Assembly (NCBI GenBank): GCA_015039315.1
Contig: WIDE01000048.1
Location: forward strand, 63,431-127,430
Source: Clavulina sp. PMI_390
Taxonomy: Eukaryota > Basidiomycota > Agaricomycetes > Cantharellales > Hydnaceae
Reading direction: 5' to 3'
Length of the DNA: 64,000 nucleotides
Both the position numbers and the translations under genes were made by a program. The notes beneath the pieces are model-generated. The model was not told the origin of the DNA. It ran no database searches and worked only from the letters and a program-made list of their open reading frames with translations. This document shows positions 24,528 to 37,735 of this stretch, piece after piece; position 1 is the stretch's first letter, and each line of letters opens with the position of its first letter.

Positions 24528-25362
24528 GGTGATAGTTTTTTGGTGGAGGGGTGGAAAAGTCTAATGGGATGGATAGATGGATGTCGTCGTATACGACAGT
24601 GAGGAGGGGGAGAGAGACGATGTTGAAGACTGGCTCAGAGAGACTCTTACCGAGTTTTATGTGCACGCAATCTGGTCACGTGCGGGTGGGTTTTCGTATG
24701 TGCGATCAAGGCAGAACGCGATGGAACAACATCGAAATACAAGAAATCAATGCAGTCGGATAGCCTCCACCGCGTCACTCCCTTTCTTCTGGCCGCCGCG
24801 TGGATTTTCATCGACGGCCCAGGAACGTTCTCGAATTTACCGGGCTTTTCTCCTCGTCGTGATCTGCCGGTCGACGGGTGCTGACGAACGTCATCGAACT
24901 TGTCCGAACCCTCGAGAGCATTCCACACGTTTCTCCATCGCTCTCCCTAAATCTCCCGCAATTTTTTTTTGCACAGGAATGATTTACGACACGCTTTGCC
25001 CATGCGGTGCAGTGCCTGTCTTACGTGCTATGTGGGTGCTGTGAGTCAGTTAAGGCAACAGCTGCACAGGTCTGGAGCCAAAGTTAAGTCCTTGATTTCA
25101 TGCACACAGCACAGGGAGAAAAAAAGTATTATCGAACAGTAGAGAGAGATAGCTGCATACCCAGCCACCGATTTTGGATAGGAAAACAAAAGGAATGAAT
25201 ATCAGTGGCTGGGTCAAAATCCGGTATCATGCGGCTTCGTTGGTAAGGGAAAAGAAGGAAAAAGTAAATTAGCCCCGGAGGTTATGACAAAGGGAAACGA
25301 GGGAGGAAAAACAAAAAAGAATGAACACCGAGTCCAGCATGATAGTGTCATAGTCCGATAGT
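24528..25362. other. Hsp70 upstream region and B56 3' region
   Basis: The left half is the Hsp70 promoter and contains a heat-shock element at 24823-24835, plus looser GAA/TTC pentamers near 24905-24940. The right half (25050-25360) is A-rich and is probably the 3' UTR of the PP2A subunit gene. No gene is seen. Confidence 0.5.
24823..24835 (-). promoter_or_regulatory. heat-shock element upstream of Hsp70
   Basis: The bases GAAcgTTCtcGAA form three perfect alternating inverted pentamers, the consensus binding site of the heat-shock factor trimer. The element lies about 296 bases upstream of the Hsp70 ATG, with no other gene start nearby, so heat induction of this Hsp70 through Hsf1 is likely. 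Confidence 0.8.
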
Positions 25363-28170
25363 TCAGGAGATACGATTGAGGGCCTGTTTACGGTGAACCT
25401 CTACCTCTCGTTGAACGCGATCATCACCTGTGACATACGGCTTGAGTTTCGCTGCTCATGATGATGGCGATGAAGAATGACTCTATATCTCGACTTACCA
25501 GGCAGCGCGCTCTTGCTTCGTATGTGCCCCGCACTAGGCGACGCAGGCTTAGTGTAGCCCTACCATGGCAGATGCAAGCAACAGTCAGCATCCATGACAT
25601 GGCGATATCTTCCATCTCAAGACCACTGGGGGAAATTGAAACAAGACTCACTCACAACTCCATTACCATTCATATTACCATTTCCATTCATCCCCAATGT
25701 CCCTCCTCCGCCACCAACACCTGTACCCTCAACACCATCAATGCCCCCCACATCGGCATGCGGGAGTCTTTCCATCGCAACCGCCTCTTCAAACTCCAGG
25801 GCCTCCGCCTCAATCGTCGCATGAGACAGATCGAGCGTGACGTCGTTGATGAGCTCATCGTCCTCAGCTGCAGGCTCAGGCGGGTGGATATCGTCGATAG
25901 ACAAGACAGGAGGCTTGGTAAGCCGTAGCTCAATAACGGCCTTTTTGGCGTGTTGATGGAGCTCAACCCAATTGTCGTAGCGTTGTTGCTGGTGGTTGCG
26001 CTCGCTGAGTGACGGCGAATAAGCAAAGTGTGAGGAAAATGCTAGCACGACGGATAGACGTGGCACAAGGGGACGTACGCAAGAACATTTTGCTTGAATG
26101 CGTGGACGCATTCGTCGAAAAGCTCGTTGTTGATATCCATGAATAACTTGAGAGCGTTATAGACCATCCCATGGATCGTTCTGTACAAGGGGTCAGTAGT
26201 CAGCTTCAATGCATGCTATGGTCGATCGGGAAAGACGAACCGGTTCCAATGCGTCTTTGAGTTCTTGTAGAGCGCAGGGAAGACAATCGGCAGGATAACA
26301 GGTAAATTATCGCCCATAAGATTGACAATGTACTCATTGTTCCAATAATACAGCGCGCGCTCCGCCACCTGGAAGTGCTGGCTGTTCACGCACCGCGCAA
26401 GCTGCTGGAACAACGGCACCTGGATCTTCTGGAACTCCATCGGATCTATGACATCGAGTATCTCCTCTACCTCGTTGAGGAACATGACCTCCTTGGGGCT
26501 GTTCACCTTGGGCCAATACTTGAGGAGGCCCAAAAGAACTTCCTCCGTCAGCGCAGAGTCCTTCTCGAGGAACTGCACGACACAGTACGCAAGTTGTGGG
26601 TGATACATCGCGAGGCTCTTGACTTTGTGCAGTGGAATGAGCACACGTGACAGGAACGTCTTGTGTTCCTCCTTGAGCGGGAGGGCAAAGCCGTTGATGA
26701 TCGATCCTAGGATTTCCAACAGCTCGGCGATCCCGTTGTGCCGTTCCGTCTCGTAGACAAACTGGAAGAACACATTGTTCATCGAGCGCCGGATGAACGC
26801 GCGTAGGTTGAGGAATTTGCCATAGATCCGGTGGAGGGTCGTCTTGAGGAAATCGCGCTCGCGTGGGTCTTCCGAGTCGAATAGCTCAAGCAGGTTCAAC
26901 ACGAACGTCTGATCGATGTACCGCTTGGCAATGTTCGTGTTGAAGTCGGGTGACTCGACAAAGCGGAGGAAGAACTCGTAGACGACCTGGAGATGCGGCC
27001 AGGCAAGTTCGAGTACTGGCTCGTCTTCCTCTGGATCGAAGACATCCCCTGTCGGGTTGACTTGAGGCGGGATCGATCGGAATAGATTAGTGGAAAACTA
27101 CAGCAACAGCACCAACGGGCATCAGCGAAAATCCGCAAATCACACATTTGAACCGAAAAAGTCGCCACATACCATCTTGATGACTTCCGGGTATATAAGA
27201 TCAGTGATCACGCCGCGCTGCGTGGTGATATAATCGAGCATTTCGTGCAGCGCCGCTGCCTTGATCTGCTTGCCCTTGAGCTCTGAGCTGGCATCATTAA
27301 AGTCGAAAACGACTGCACATTGATGCAGCTTTTTGACAAAGAGCTCTGGCCGATCATTGACCGTGACCTCTGAAGACAAGTCAGTGACCAGAACCCAGAG
27401 ACAAAAGTGAGCCACACAAGAGATTGGGCCAAGGGTAAAAGTCGATGCCGACTCCGAAAGGGGGTAGGGACGACGGACATACCAGCAAAGGATGGGAGTC
27501 GCTCGATCTCGACACGGTCAGAGACATGGAATCGGCTGCTCCTCTGTTTCCGTGGTGGTTTCCCTGCAACGGGGATAGTATCTTTGGGGGTAGCTTGACG
27601 CAACCGATTGAGCTGTTGGGCGCGGGGAGACTGATCGGTGGGTATAAGGGATGTTCGCTGGATCACAGGTTCTTGAGATTGCACCTCCGGGGTGGGATTA
27701 ACAACGATGATGGGAGGGGTGGGGTTTGGCGAAAAGGTGGCAGGGGTCGGTGCAGCTGGTTGACGCTGGTTCGAGGAGAGGCCAGAATTGGGGAAATGAC
27801 CCGAGGGTGTGGTGTTATTTGTATTTGGAGACATGCCTCGCTGGAGCGACGAAGACGCGGATGATGAGGATGCACTCGAGTTGGAAATGTTGGACAGGCT
27901 TGCGACGGCGGGCGACGCAGTCACGTTGGCGTTCACGGCGGCAGGAGGTGCCGGTTTTGCGTTGCTGGGCGGCGGAGGTGGAGGTGTGCTCTCCTTGTCA
28001 TTAGACGATCCCTTGGACTTGGACGGATTGCGACTAAGCTGCTAGTTCGTGAGAGATGTCGTTTGGGGAAACACGCGACAACGATGGAGGCAAATATTAG
28101 ATGTTATTAAAGTGGAATTTGGACAACGAAACACGCTTCGCACCAGGGAACGTTTCACAAGGCCCTTCAT
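25363..28170 (-). CDS. RTS1: PP2A B56-family regulatory subunit (Rts1/Par1)
   Basis: Regulatory B' subunit that targets protein phosphatase 2A, with roles in mitosis, septation and stress signalling. Exon 1 (28168-28170 down to the gtgttt donor) encodes [12 protein letters not shown], typical of fungal B56 proteins. It joins after tagcag to SRNPSKSKG, then a Ser/Pro/Asn-rich region up to about residue 190. The HEAT-like B56 core follows: [67 protein letters not shown] and [11 protein letters not shown]. Two more introns near the 3' end remove an apparent early stop and extend the protein to a charged tail ending QALNRIS (TGA at 25363-25365). Several other introns, for example before [10 protein letters not shown], are well supported. 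Length and core are normal. Confidence 0.93.
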
Positions 28171-28507
28171 GTGGAGTAGTGGGACGCGCGGAGGGGGAAA
28201 TGATAGCTAGCTGCGAAGTGGCGGCAAACGACGGCAAACAAAGGTGTGACGGGTGACACTGATGTGACAGGCATTGCCACCTCCTTCCCTTCTGAGTCTT
28301 CTGCGTCCAGCAACTTGGTACTGACACTCCCACAGCGCCAATCCCTCCCTCTTCATCGAATTACTCGCTAAGAAAGAACAGAACAAAAGCAAAAGAATAG
28401 ACCATCCTAAGTCTAAGACTCCCTTGCAAATACGCTCTCATTTAGACGGTGGTTCCCTCCATAACAACGAGTGCCTAGTGTTGTGCATCTGACACCTCGT
28501 CCAAGTC
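28171..28507. other. bidirectional promoter region
   Basis: Shared upstream space of the PP2A subunit gene (-) and the Pro/Gln-rich protein gene (+). No TATA box is obvious. Confidence 0.4.
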
Positions 28508-30047
28508 ATGGCTGCCGTCTACTCCGTCTTCACCTCTCCCAATCATGCCCCGATCCCAAACCATCTCCCTACCCTGATTGTCACCCCTCACGGCCAGCCC
28601 ACAAACATTCTTTACTCGTACCTTCACACAAACTTTGTAAGTCAAGGGGTCACTTTCAACATCAGTGCGCGCCTAATCAGCTTGCTCTTTTTTTCTTCGC
28701 CTAGAACGCCGAGAACTACCTGTTGACCCCCAGCCCTCAGGGTGACCTTTGTGTTGCCAAGCTTTTCCCACCTCAGCGTGCGGGTGCTGGTGGCAAGTAT
28801 GCCTCGTCCGACCCCGGCCACTCCAGCGGGGCAACCTCGCGTGCCGTCCGTTGCGAGGCTTCCCGCAATCTCAAATGGTCCATCGCCAATACCGGCGTCA
28901 TGTCCCCTATCTACAAGCTCAGCCTGCCCTCTCCTGACGGCCCTGATCTGCCCCTCTTCCAAGTCTCCAAGCCTAATCCCAACGCCAACTTTTGGAGCAT
29001 GTTCTACTTTGCCTACGCTGGCCATCTCATCCCCCCAAAGCGCATCGAATTTGGCAAAATCCAAAAGAACCCACCAGGCCCTGGAGGCGGTGGCACCCGA
29101 ATCTCGATCACTGGCAAGACCGCCGAAGAGAAGGCAGTGTGGCAAACTCTTGGCGAGGGGAATGAAGACTGCGTCGAATGGGTCGTCCTCTGTGCGGCTT
29201 TGAACCTCCTTGAGTACGTGTACAATCGATTGCTATATGCCTATCTCCAAACTATGACTGACTCGCGTGATCAATATGTGTTGCGACCAATCATTGGTCC
29301 TTTGTTGTGCCTGTCTTGTTCTTGTGATCTCTCTCGTTCACACTTTGTTCCACCGACTTATGCACAATTAGTGACGAGATTCTCAAAGCTGCCGAAAAAG
29401 CCGGCGCCGCTCCTGCTGCAAATCCACCCGCCCCGTCACCTGTCCCCAATCCCAACGGCGGCGCCCCTCCTCCAGGTGCAGGTCGAGGTGGCCCTTCTCC
29501 AGCTGGTCCTCCTCAGCGCCAAGGCAGTGCACCCCCTGGCCCCATGCGTGGTGGTCCACCACCACCAAATGGGCAGATGCCTCCCCAACAACGACCACCG
29601 CCGCCTCAACAGGGTCCACCTGGTGGAGGGTATCCTCAGCAGCGAGGCCCGCCTCCCCCACAACAAGGACCAGGCCCCGGACAAGGTCGTGGCGGCCCAC
29701 CACCACCCGGAGGACCAGGCGGGTACCCGCGAAGTGGATCTGTCCCGCCTCAGGGACAGTACCCCCCGCAACAGCGAGGTCCAGGCGGTCCTCCCCCGCC
29801 ACAGGGATATCCTCAGCAAGGTGGACCACCACCTCAGGGTTATCGCGGCCCGCCGCCACCTCAGGGATACCCAGGTGGACCGGGAGGTCCCGGAGGGCCA
29901 GGAGGGCCCCAGCGAGGACCCCCGCCGCCAGGTCAGGGTGGATACCCTCCGCAGCAGCAGCGCCCACCACCACCGCCTGGAGGAGGAAACTATCCTCCTC
30001 GCAGTGGCAGCGTTCCTCCAGGTGGCAATAACGGCCGGCGAGTCTGA
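28508..30047 (+). CDS. conserved fungal protein with Pro/Gln/Gly-rich repeat tail
   Basis: A 437-residue protein from three exons (28508-28636, 28705-29213, 29372-30047). Residues 1 to about 215 form a globular-looking domain (VYSVFTSPNHAPIPNHLPTL, NFWSMFYFAYAGHLIPP, ITGKTAEEKAVWQTL, VLCAALNLLDDEI). I do not recognise this domain with certainty; similar domains occur in other fungi and may belong to the Tubby-like or LURP-type phospholipid-binding folds, which is inference. The rest is a low-complexity tail built from short units such as PPPPQQGP, GYPQQ and GGPPPP, without charge, typical of disordered adaptor or condensate-forming sequences. The first and second exons join in frame at F/NAENYL. 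The function is unknown. The last intron (158 nt) is long for this region. Confidence 0.8.
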
Positions 30048-30882
30048 GTTGCGCCAGCTGCGTGGGTTTCGTTCCTTCTCATGTTACTACTATTTATCCT
30101 CCCTGCCGTTCTTTTTCGTGGGACTCGGCTGATGAGGTGGAGTGATCGAAGGGCGCGCAATTATATGCGCAGCCATCGCGCTGCGCGCGTCCGCTATGCA
30201 GTAACCAGCGTCCCTTTTTTCCATATTTTTCTCGTGGTGTCAGTTATCTTTGGGGTGCTTTGGGGCATTTGTCGATGGTCGCTGGTTACTCTTATCTATT
30301 TTTCCTCCCGCTCACTCATCTTCGCCCTCGCCTGCAGTTACCCAGCTCTATCCTTGTTTCGCCGTCTTAATACCCTCCTTTTCCCTTTTGGTTCTCGTCC
30401 CGATTCCTGTTTGAACCTTTTCTGTATACTGGAACATTGGACCTATCCATGAACTTACCCGAGCCTTTCCCTCACTCCTTGCCTCTTTTCCTCCTCGCAC
30501 ACTTCCCTTCTGCTTCGACTGCTAAGCCAAACCTCTCTCTGGGTGGTGTCGTTTTCTTCGTCCGACCCCTCACCAATCTAGTTCGCCTAAAGATCGAACA
30601 TGTATCATTCCAGTTTCGCGCTCGCAATAATACCCTTGTTGTTAAACGTTTCCATTAGCTATGGAATTTGGTACGAATGAAGTATTGGTACACCTCAGAC
30701 AACAGATTTTGTGCGCAGCAAGGGTCTACGGCAAGAGACGCCAATGTCTGAATTTATGTCTTATCGGAGAGCATACCTATGCCAAGCAAAACAGGGCATA
30801 TGATCGGCCACGTTTTGCAAAGAAACGATTATGCGGTGTCAGAAGCCTTTCCATCACGTCAAATCAGTCAGGGAGGGGTAGC
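30048..30882. other. convergent 3' region, no gene supported
   Basis: Tail-to-tail space after the Pro/Gln-rich gene (+) and the methyltransferase gene (-). The plus strand is pyrimidine rich (ttttcc, ctcttttcc) with open stretches, but none shows conserved motifs or spliceable structure. It may be a long 3' UTR. Confidence 0.45.
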
Positions 30883-32001
30883 TCACGACTTGACCGCAAA
30901 TAGACCCTTGGGCAAGCCCAATTGCTCCTCTTCCCTGAGCAACGTAAGACCCGCTTCCTGGAACGCCGCCTTCCATGCCAAGTCCCCTCTTTTGCGACCG
31001 ATAAGTTTAGCCCGCCAAGAGAGAACTGATGATGAATTCTCACCTCGTTACGCTTGAATCCTCTGGGTCATACACTGTTGCAGGCGTCCCGTCCTCATTA
31101 TCGAAACATACATTCTCCTTAACGATGATTAGGCTCTGGGTCCGTACATCCGTCTCGTCAATTGAGTCGCGCAATGCCTCCTTGCATCTTCGAAAGAAGG
31201 AAACGAGCTCAGGATCTGCCAGGTGGCCAAGACACCACTGGCACCAGATGATATCGAACCCAGTCTCGTTATCATCTGGGGTGGAAGGGGAGGCCGCTGG
31301 ATGGCCAACGCGGCCAATGTTAACAACTGTCCCTGGGGTACTTGAGGAAGGAGGCGGAGAGGAAATGGCTGGGGTTGGCGATCGAGGATCGTAATCTTGC
31401 AAAGTCCCCTGGAGGAAAGTCACGCTTTTAGAAGCATCTGAAATCCCTCTCCAGCTAGAAGAGAGCCGTATAGCTTCCCCAATGAACGACGGTGTAGGCT
31501 CCAGCAAGATGACATCGTGGGCAAGAGCGAGCAGCACAGTGGACGTAACTCTGCCGATCCCCTACTGCCGCCACCGATGAATAAAACTCAAAGGGGGATC
31601 CGAACAAAAGAAAGAAAAGCGAATGACTCACTGCGCCGACGTCGAGCGCGCGTATTCGTCGCGTATATTTGGGCGGATCAATTTTGCGGAGGGAAGATGG
31701 GACGAGGCATAGGTGAGGCATCATCCTCATCAGAAAGTTTCGCGATCCTTGAGCATCGACGCGAGGTAGTGGCTGCGAGAGTCATAGTTTAAGCGGTATG
31801 GAGTTCAAGATTATTCCCTATAAGATGCCCAAGACGTACACCGTTCCCAAACCCGCCCTGAGGTCACAATAATCGATGAATGAATGCGCAAGTGAGGATT
31901 TTTTGGGAAAGACTGACCAGCACGCCATCCACGGAGGCAGGAACTTTTGCCCAATAGTCTAAGCCATCTTGAACCACGGGAGTCTCATTCTCATCAGCCA
32001 T
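30883..32001 (-). CDS. TAE1: alpha-N-terminal protein methyltransferase (NTMT1/Tae1 type)
   Basis: SAM-dependent enzyme that methylates the alpha-amino group of X-Pro-Lys proteins, such as ribosomal proteins, in the cytosol. Exon 1 encodes MADENETPVVQDGLDYWAKV and ASVDGVL. An 18-nt exon (31840-31857) adds GGFGNG, and the next exon continues PLPRVDAQGSRNFL. Together these rebuild the family hallmark. The SAM-binding motif is LDVGAGIGRVT, followed by LLEPTPSFI and DIIWCQWCLGHL. A Ser/Pro-rich insertion of about 30 residues sits between these motifs. The last exon, after SSVTR, gives GDLAWKAAFQEAGLTLL and ends FAVKS, with TGA at 30883-30885. All introns are short GT-AG. The length of about 270 residues is slightly above the family norm because of the insertion. 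Confidence 0.9.
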
Positions 32002-32313
32002 TCGATTGCTGTAGTAGTTTTGTGGCACCAGAATGGGTCTGAAAAGAACAAGTTCGCCTGGACGTGATTGAGCATTCAGCTATGTGGAATCTTTCCCTCT
32101 CGGTACTTCGTGGATGAATTCGTAGACATAATGCGTTACTCTTTGGAGTCATTTATTGTACAAGTGGCGGTCAATATAGAGCATTACCATGAAGCATGTT
32201 GAAAAGAAGACGATAACAAAGTGGGACGAACGAAACGAAATGATAAATGTGTAATCAAACCCTTAAACATGAAAATCCACAGAGAAATAAAAAGGAAAGC
32301 AAACACAACACAT
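32002..32313. other. methyltransferase promoter and adenylate kinase 3' region
   Basis: AT-rich spacer between the methyltransferase start and the adenylate kinase stop, both on the minus strand. Repeated aaatg and taaa stretches near 32240-32310 suggest the kinase 3' UTR. No gene is seen. Confidence 0.45.
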
Positions 32314-33868
<1,555 letters not shown>

Positions 33869-34259
33869 TCTGGGCACACGAGCAAACAAAGTCTTTGTCT
33901 AGATATTCGGGAAAACCTCTAAAGGATGCCCAGTCGAGGGGAACACAATCTAGGACGTGTCAAGGGGTGGGGAGGGGCTCAACCTGGTGGTGGGGGAAAG
34001 GTGTGGGGGATTTAGGTTTGAGGTGGTCCTACTCTATTGGCCGCGGCTGGTTCCCACGTGTCTGTATTGGGGAAATTCGGGTTGCACTCCCAAGGTGCAT
34101 TTTCTGGGCAGCCTCCCCTATCTCGACACTCGGTACAAACCGGGATACTCAGAGAGAAACTGGAGTGATAATTGCTATCATCATATACAATCAAGGCTAA
34201 CAGAGATATTCTAATCTGCGTGCTTCATAACCGATAACTCCGATCCACTTCACGCCTTC
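33869..34259. other. kinase upstream and citrate synthase 3' region
   Basis: Spacer between two minus-strand genes. The left part should hold the promoter of the adenylate kinase gene. No further gene is seen. Confidence 0.45.
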
Positions 34260-36621
34260 TTCACCATCTTCTCGATAGCGTCCATGGTCAAGGCTGTAGA
34301 AAAACAATAAATCAGCACGCTGTTCAGCAGCAAGAGACAGCCAAAGCTTACACTTGGGTCGCTCGATTGGCAGTCCAAGGGCTGGAGAAATGAGTCAGCG
34401 GACACGAACACATACTCAATAAATGGGCCTCAGCTTACCTCGGTCCCACACAATCTGGGGAAGGCAGCCAAGAGCTGTTGAAGTTGGTTAGACGTGAATC
34501 AATTCTTTCGCCATACGATTTCGAAGGCGGGGTGGGGAATGAACTTACCTCGGGAGACACCAAAGATAACGGTGTAGTAGTTGAACTCGGTCAGGCCATA
34601 GTGGTACAGCAAGCATCCTACAAACTCGTGTCAGCGCATGTGACCTCACTCTGCGAAAGCTGTTCATCCTACCAGAGGTCGCGTCCACATTCGGATTAGG
34701 GTTCTTAGTCTACATTACGGAAAATGGTTTATTGTCAACATAGATCAGGTGCGGCTTCGGGACATAACGGGACTGATACATGCCTTGCCGTGCTTGGTAA
34801 GGACACTTGGGGCCACCTGAGCAGTCTTCTTGACAAGATTAATGATAGGGCTGTCCCTCAGCTCGGGGCGAACCTCGCAGAAGTTCTGCAAGGCGATGAA
34901 GCGAGGATCGGGGTCACGGAGGACACCATGTCCATAACTGTATTCCCTCTCAGTATGTCTCTAATAGCATGGAAATCATTAAGACTTACCCAGGAATCAC
35001 ACGCCCGCTGTTGAGAGTGCTCCAGAGGTACTCTCTGACCCTCTCGAGGGGGGCGTCCGAGCCAATGGACTCTTGCATCGCAAGGATCCACCTGAGAACC
35101 TCCTGGTTCGCCAAACTGCCGATTATGTGAGCAATAAGATGTTAATGAGGATTTAAGGAATGAAATCATACCCATGGAGGGGTCCAGCGAGACCAAAGAG
35201 GGCCGCAGCGTATGAGATGTAAGGATCACTGAGAGCAGACCCAACAAGGTCTGAATATGCGGAAGTCAGCAGACATGTTGCCGCTAGACGGCTTGATAGA
35301 CTTACGGGATGTATGAGCAGAAACATTGCCACCTGAGATTGAGGCATTGACATCAGAGACCGCACAGATCCTCACTTACGGCTTGAGTCCACATACCTTC
35401 GTGGTCGCCGTGAAGAGTGATGTAAAGACGAAGATATTCCTTCATTCCTTGGTTGTCACCATAGCCAAGCATGTTTGCGTAGTTCCCTATGCGAATATGT
35501 GGCGGCCATGTTAGGAACGGGAAGAACCTAGAAACCATAGAATGTTGACACACCGACAAGGTCCTCGTTGGCGTCAATCGCGGCCAGGCTCTTCCCTGGG
35601 TGGTGAACATTGCGGTAGATCCTAGCAGCCAAAGCAGGGAGCTTTGCAATGAGGTTGAGGGAATCCTCCAAGGCGTAGGTCCAGTACTCGGTCTTCTTCA
35701 TGCCCTTGTCGTAAGCTTCAACGAACTTGGAGTCGTGGTTCAGGGCTGCAACGCCCATTCCAAGCTGAGTCATGGGGTGAAGCGTGCGGGGGAACCTATC
35801 TCAATAAATCAATATTTGTTGCAGGCTGAAGGGGAGGAATGTTCGTACGAGTCGACGAGGTCAATGAGGTACTTGGGCAGTTCACCATTCTCCGCTAGTT
35901 GCCGGGAGAGGTCCCTGGTCTGCTGCTCGCTTGGAACTATGATGAAGGGACATGGTCAACGAAGAATATCCTCATCGGCGGAGGATGTTGAAATACCTTG
36001 TCCGGTAAGCAGAAGCCACAACATTCCCTCGGCAATGATCTCCTTGCCGTCCTTGGCACTAGGGAGCACTTTTTGCACCTCTGGGATGGACATGCCATGG
36101 AAGCGGATACCCTACGATTACGGGGGCAAAAATAAATCCGCCGATCGTGACGGGGTGTTCAAAATCTCATACCTCGTTGGGGTCCAACAGGGAGCCCTCC
36201 CACAGCATGGCCTTGAGACCGCGCATACCCCCGATAACGTTCTCGACCTATTGATAGAGTATGAGCGCAAGAATAGGTTAACACCTTCATTGTGTCCCAA
36301 CCTTGACCTCTCCAAGCGAGACTTGGCCATGCTCCTTCTTCTGCAGGAGGTTTTAGCACGATCACGACGACTGAAGAGTTGCGAGGCAGCACTCACGATA
36401 CGCGCGAGCTGGTCCCTCTTTGCTGGGATGATTTCAGCAAGAGTTTCCTTCAAGGACTGCAGACGCGTTGGGGTCAGGGTAACCGGCAACTTTAGTGAGT
36501 GGTCTCGGGTACAATTTATGGTCGGCACACTTACAGCAGAGGAGGAAGCATAGCGCTTCGATGAGGCCCAGCGAGCCGGTGCCACCAGGACATGTTGGCG
36601 AAGAGGTCGTGCAAAAGACAT
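34260..36621 (-). CDS. CIT1: mitochondrial citrate synthase
   Basis: Condenses acetyl-CoA with oxaloacetate in the mitochondrial matrix, the first step of the TCA cycle. The N-terminus [20 protein letters not shown] is a typical presequence. The mature part shows [54 protein letters not shown]-type active-site helices, [15 protein letters not shown] (catalytic His), [14 protein letters not shown] (second His) and the final region [14 protein letters not shown] with a C-terminal [11 protein letters not shown]. About a dozen short introns cut the gene. The stop is TGA at 34260-34262 and the start ATG at 36619-36621. No truncation or lost active-site motif is visible. The small exons between 34300 and 34800 make borders there less certain. 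Confidence 0.95.
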
Positions 36622-37735
36622 TGTGTTTATGTGTGGGGGTGAAGAGAACGGTTCCGGCCGTGGGAACTGTTCAGGTGTTCGGCTTCCCTGAATACCGTGA
36701 CCACCGTGCATATCATCACCCTGCTTGCGTTTTCTTTCCCTCCCTATCGCCAGGCCAATGATCATGCACCACGTCTAGGTTCGATGCTGGATCCTCTAGC
36801 TGGCTAGCTCTTAAGTTGCTGGGCTTCGTTCTGACCGAGAATTACCGCATACATGGCGGAAAGTACAAACTTGCTACCCAACATCAGCTCCTGGTTCTTA
36901 CTACACGAAATATCAGCTACCAGACGCCCCTTTCTGTGCCACCCCGGCCAGTCGTCCCGCCTTTTAGTGCTCGAGGAATAACACTATGTCTGAACATCCC
37001 AATTGATTCAGATGCGCAAACTCTCGTTCAGGTTACAGCAAGGCGCTGAGCAGGGCATCCAGAGATGTACATATCAGTATTCATGCGCATATCGTGTCCC
37101 CTTAATGCCCCATTGAGTTTTTGGCCCGTTCCGGTCGTCTGCCTTGGATGATGCTTGTCACACCTATGCACCCTCGCGTGACTAGCGCGAATCCCTCAAG
37201 TAGCCTCAGAACGCCCCACCAACTGGACATCATCCCAAAGCTCTCTTCCCCCTCCCCATCGACTTTCAGAGTATACTGTTTCTCAACGCCGATTTCTTCA
37301 AGAGAAACCGTTGATTCCTGCGTCTGTCCATCGAAGCTCGCATCACCGTACATCTTCAGGCGCGCAATGACCACTTTTCAGCTCAATACCGACGTTGACA
37401 AAGGTGAGATCTGCATAATTGTAACTCTAAGACCAATATACTAGTCATCTAAGCCGTTTGTATCATCCCATTTACAACGTCACTCGGATTCGCACCGACG
37501 CCACACTTTCGCCACAACCACAATCCTCCTCGGCCTCCGACTGACCACTTGCGACTGAATTGCCACTCAAAGAAAACATGGTTAGAGTGAATCTTATCCA
37601 TACATCGCACGCCTTTGATGTCTGACCTGATGTCCCTAGTCCATTCAAGAGCCTCCTTCCCGCGGCCCTCAGGTTGCGGCACTCAAACGCCTCAGGGGAC
37701 GTTCTGTATCCTCCTCTCATCTTCATCCCTCTGCC
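36622..37735. other. 1.1 kb intergenic region, possible unrecognised minus-strand reading
   Basis: Divergent space between citrate synthase (-) and the PUF gene (+). The minus strand between 37726 and 37102 holds two open stretches with protein-like composition. One contains EDCGCGESVASVRIRVTL. The other, just downstream, contains VIARLKMYGDASFDG and a hydrophobic end. They lie in different frames and I could not join them with good splice sites or match a family. I therefore record them only as a candidate. The rest is probably promoter and 5' UTR. Confidence 0.3.

Noticed and set aside
25617..25660. early stop of the PP2A subunit after [11 protein letters not shown]
   Set aside because: A gtgagt donor just before it and good acceptors downstream give a conserved-looking tail, so the apparent stop is inside an intron.
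29383..29973. 196-codon minus-strand open frame opposite the Pro/Gln-rich tail
   Set aside because: It is the mirror of a low-complexity coding region. Its Ala/Val/Leu-rich translation is an artefact of CCN codons.
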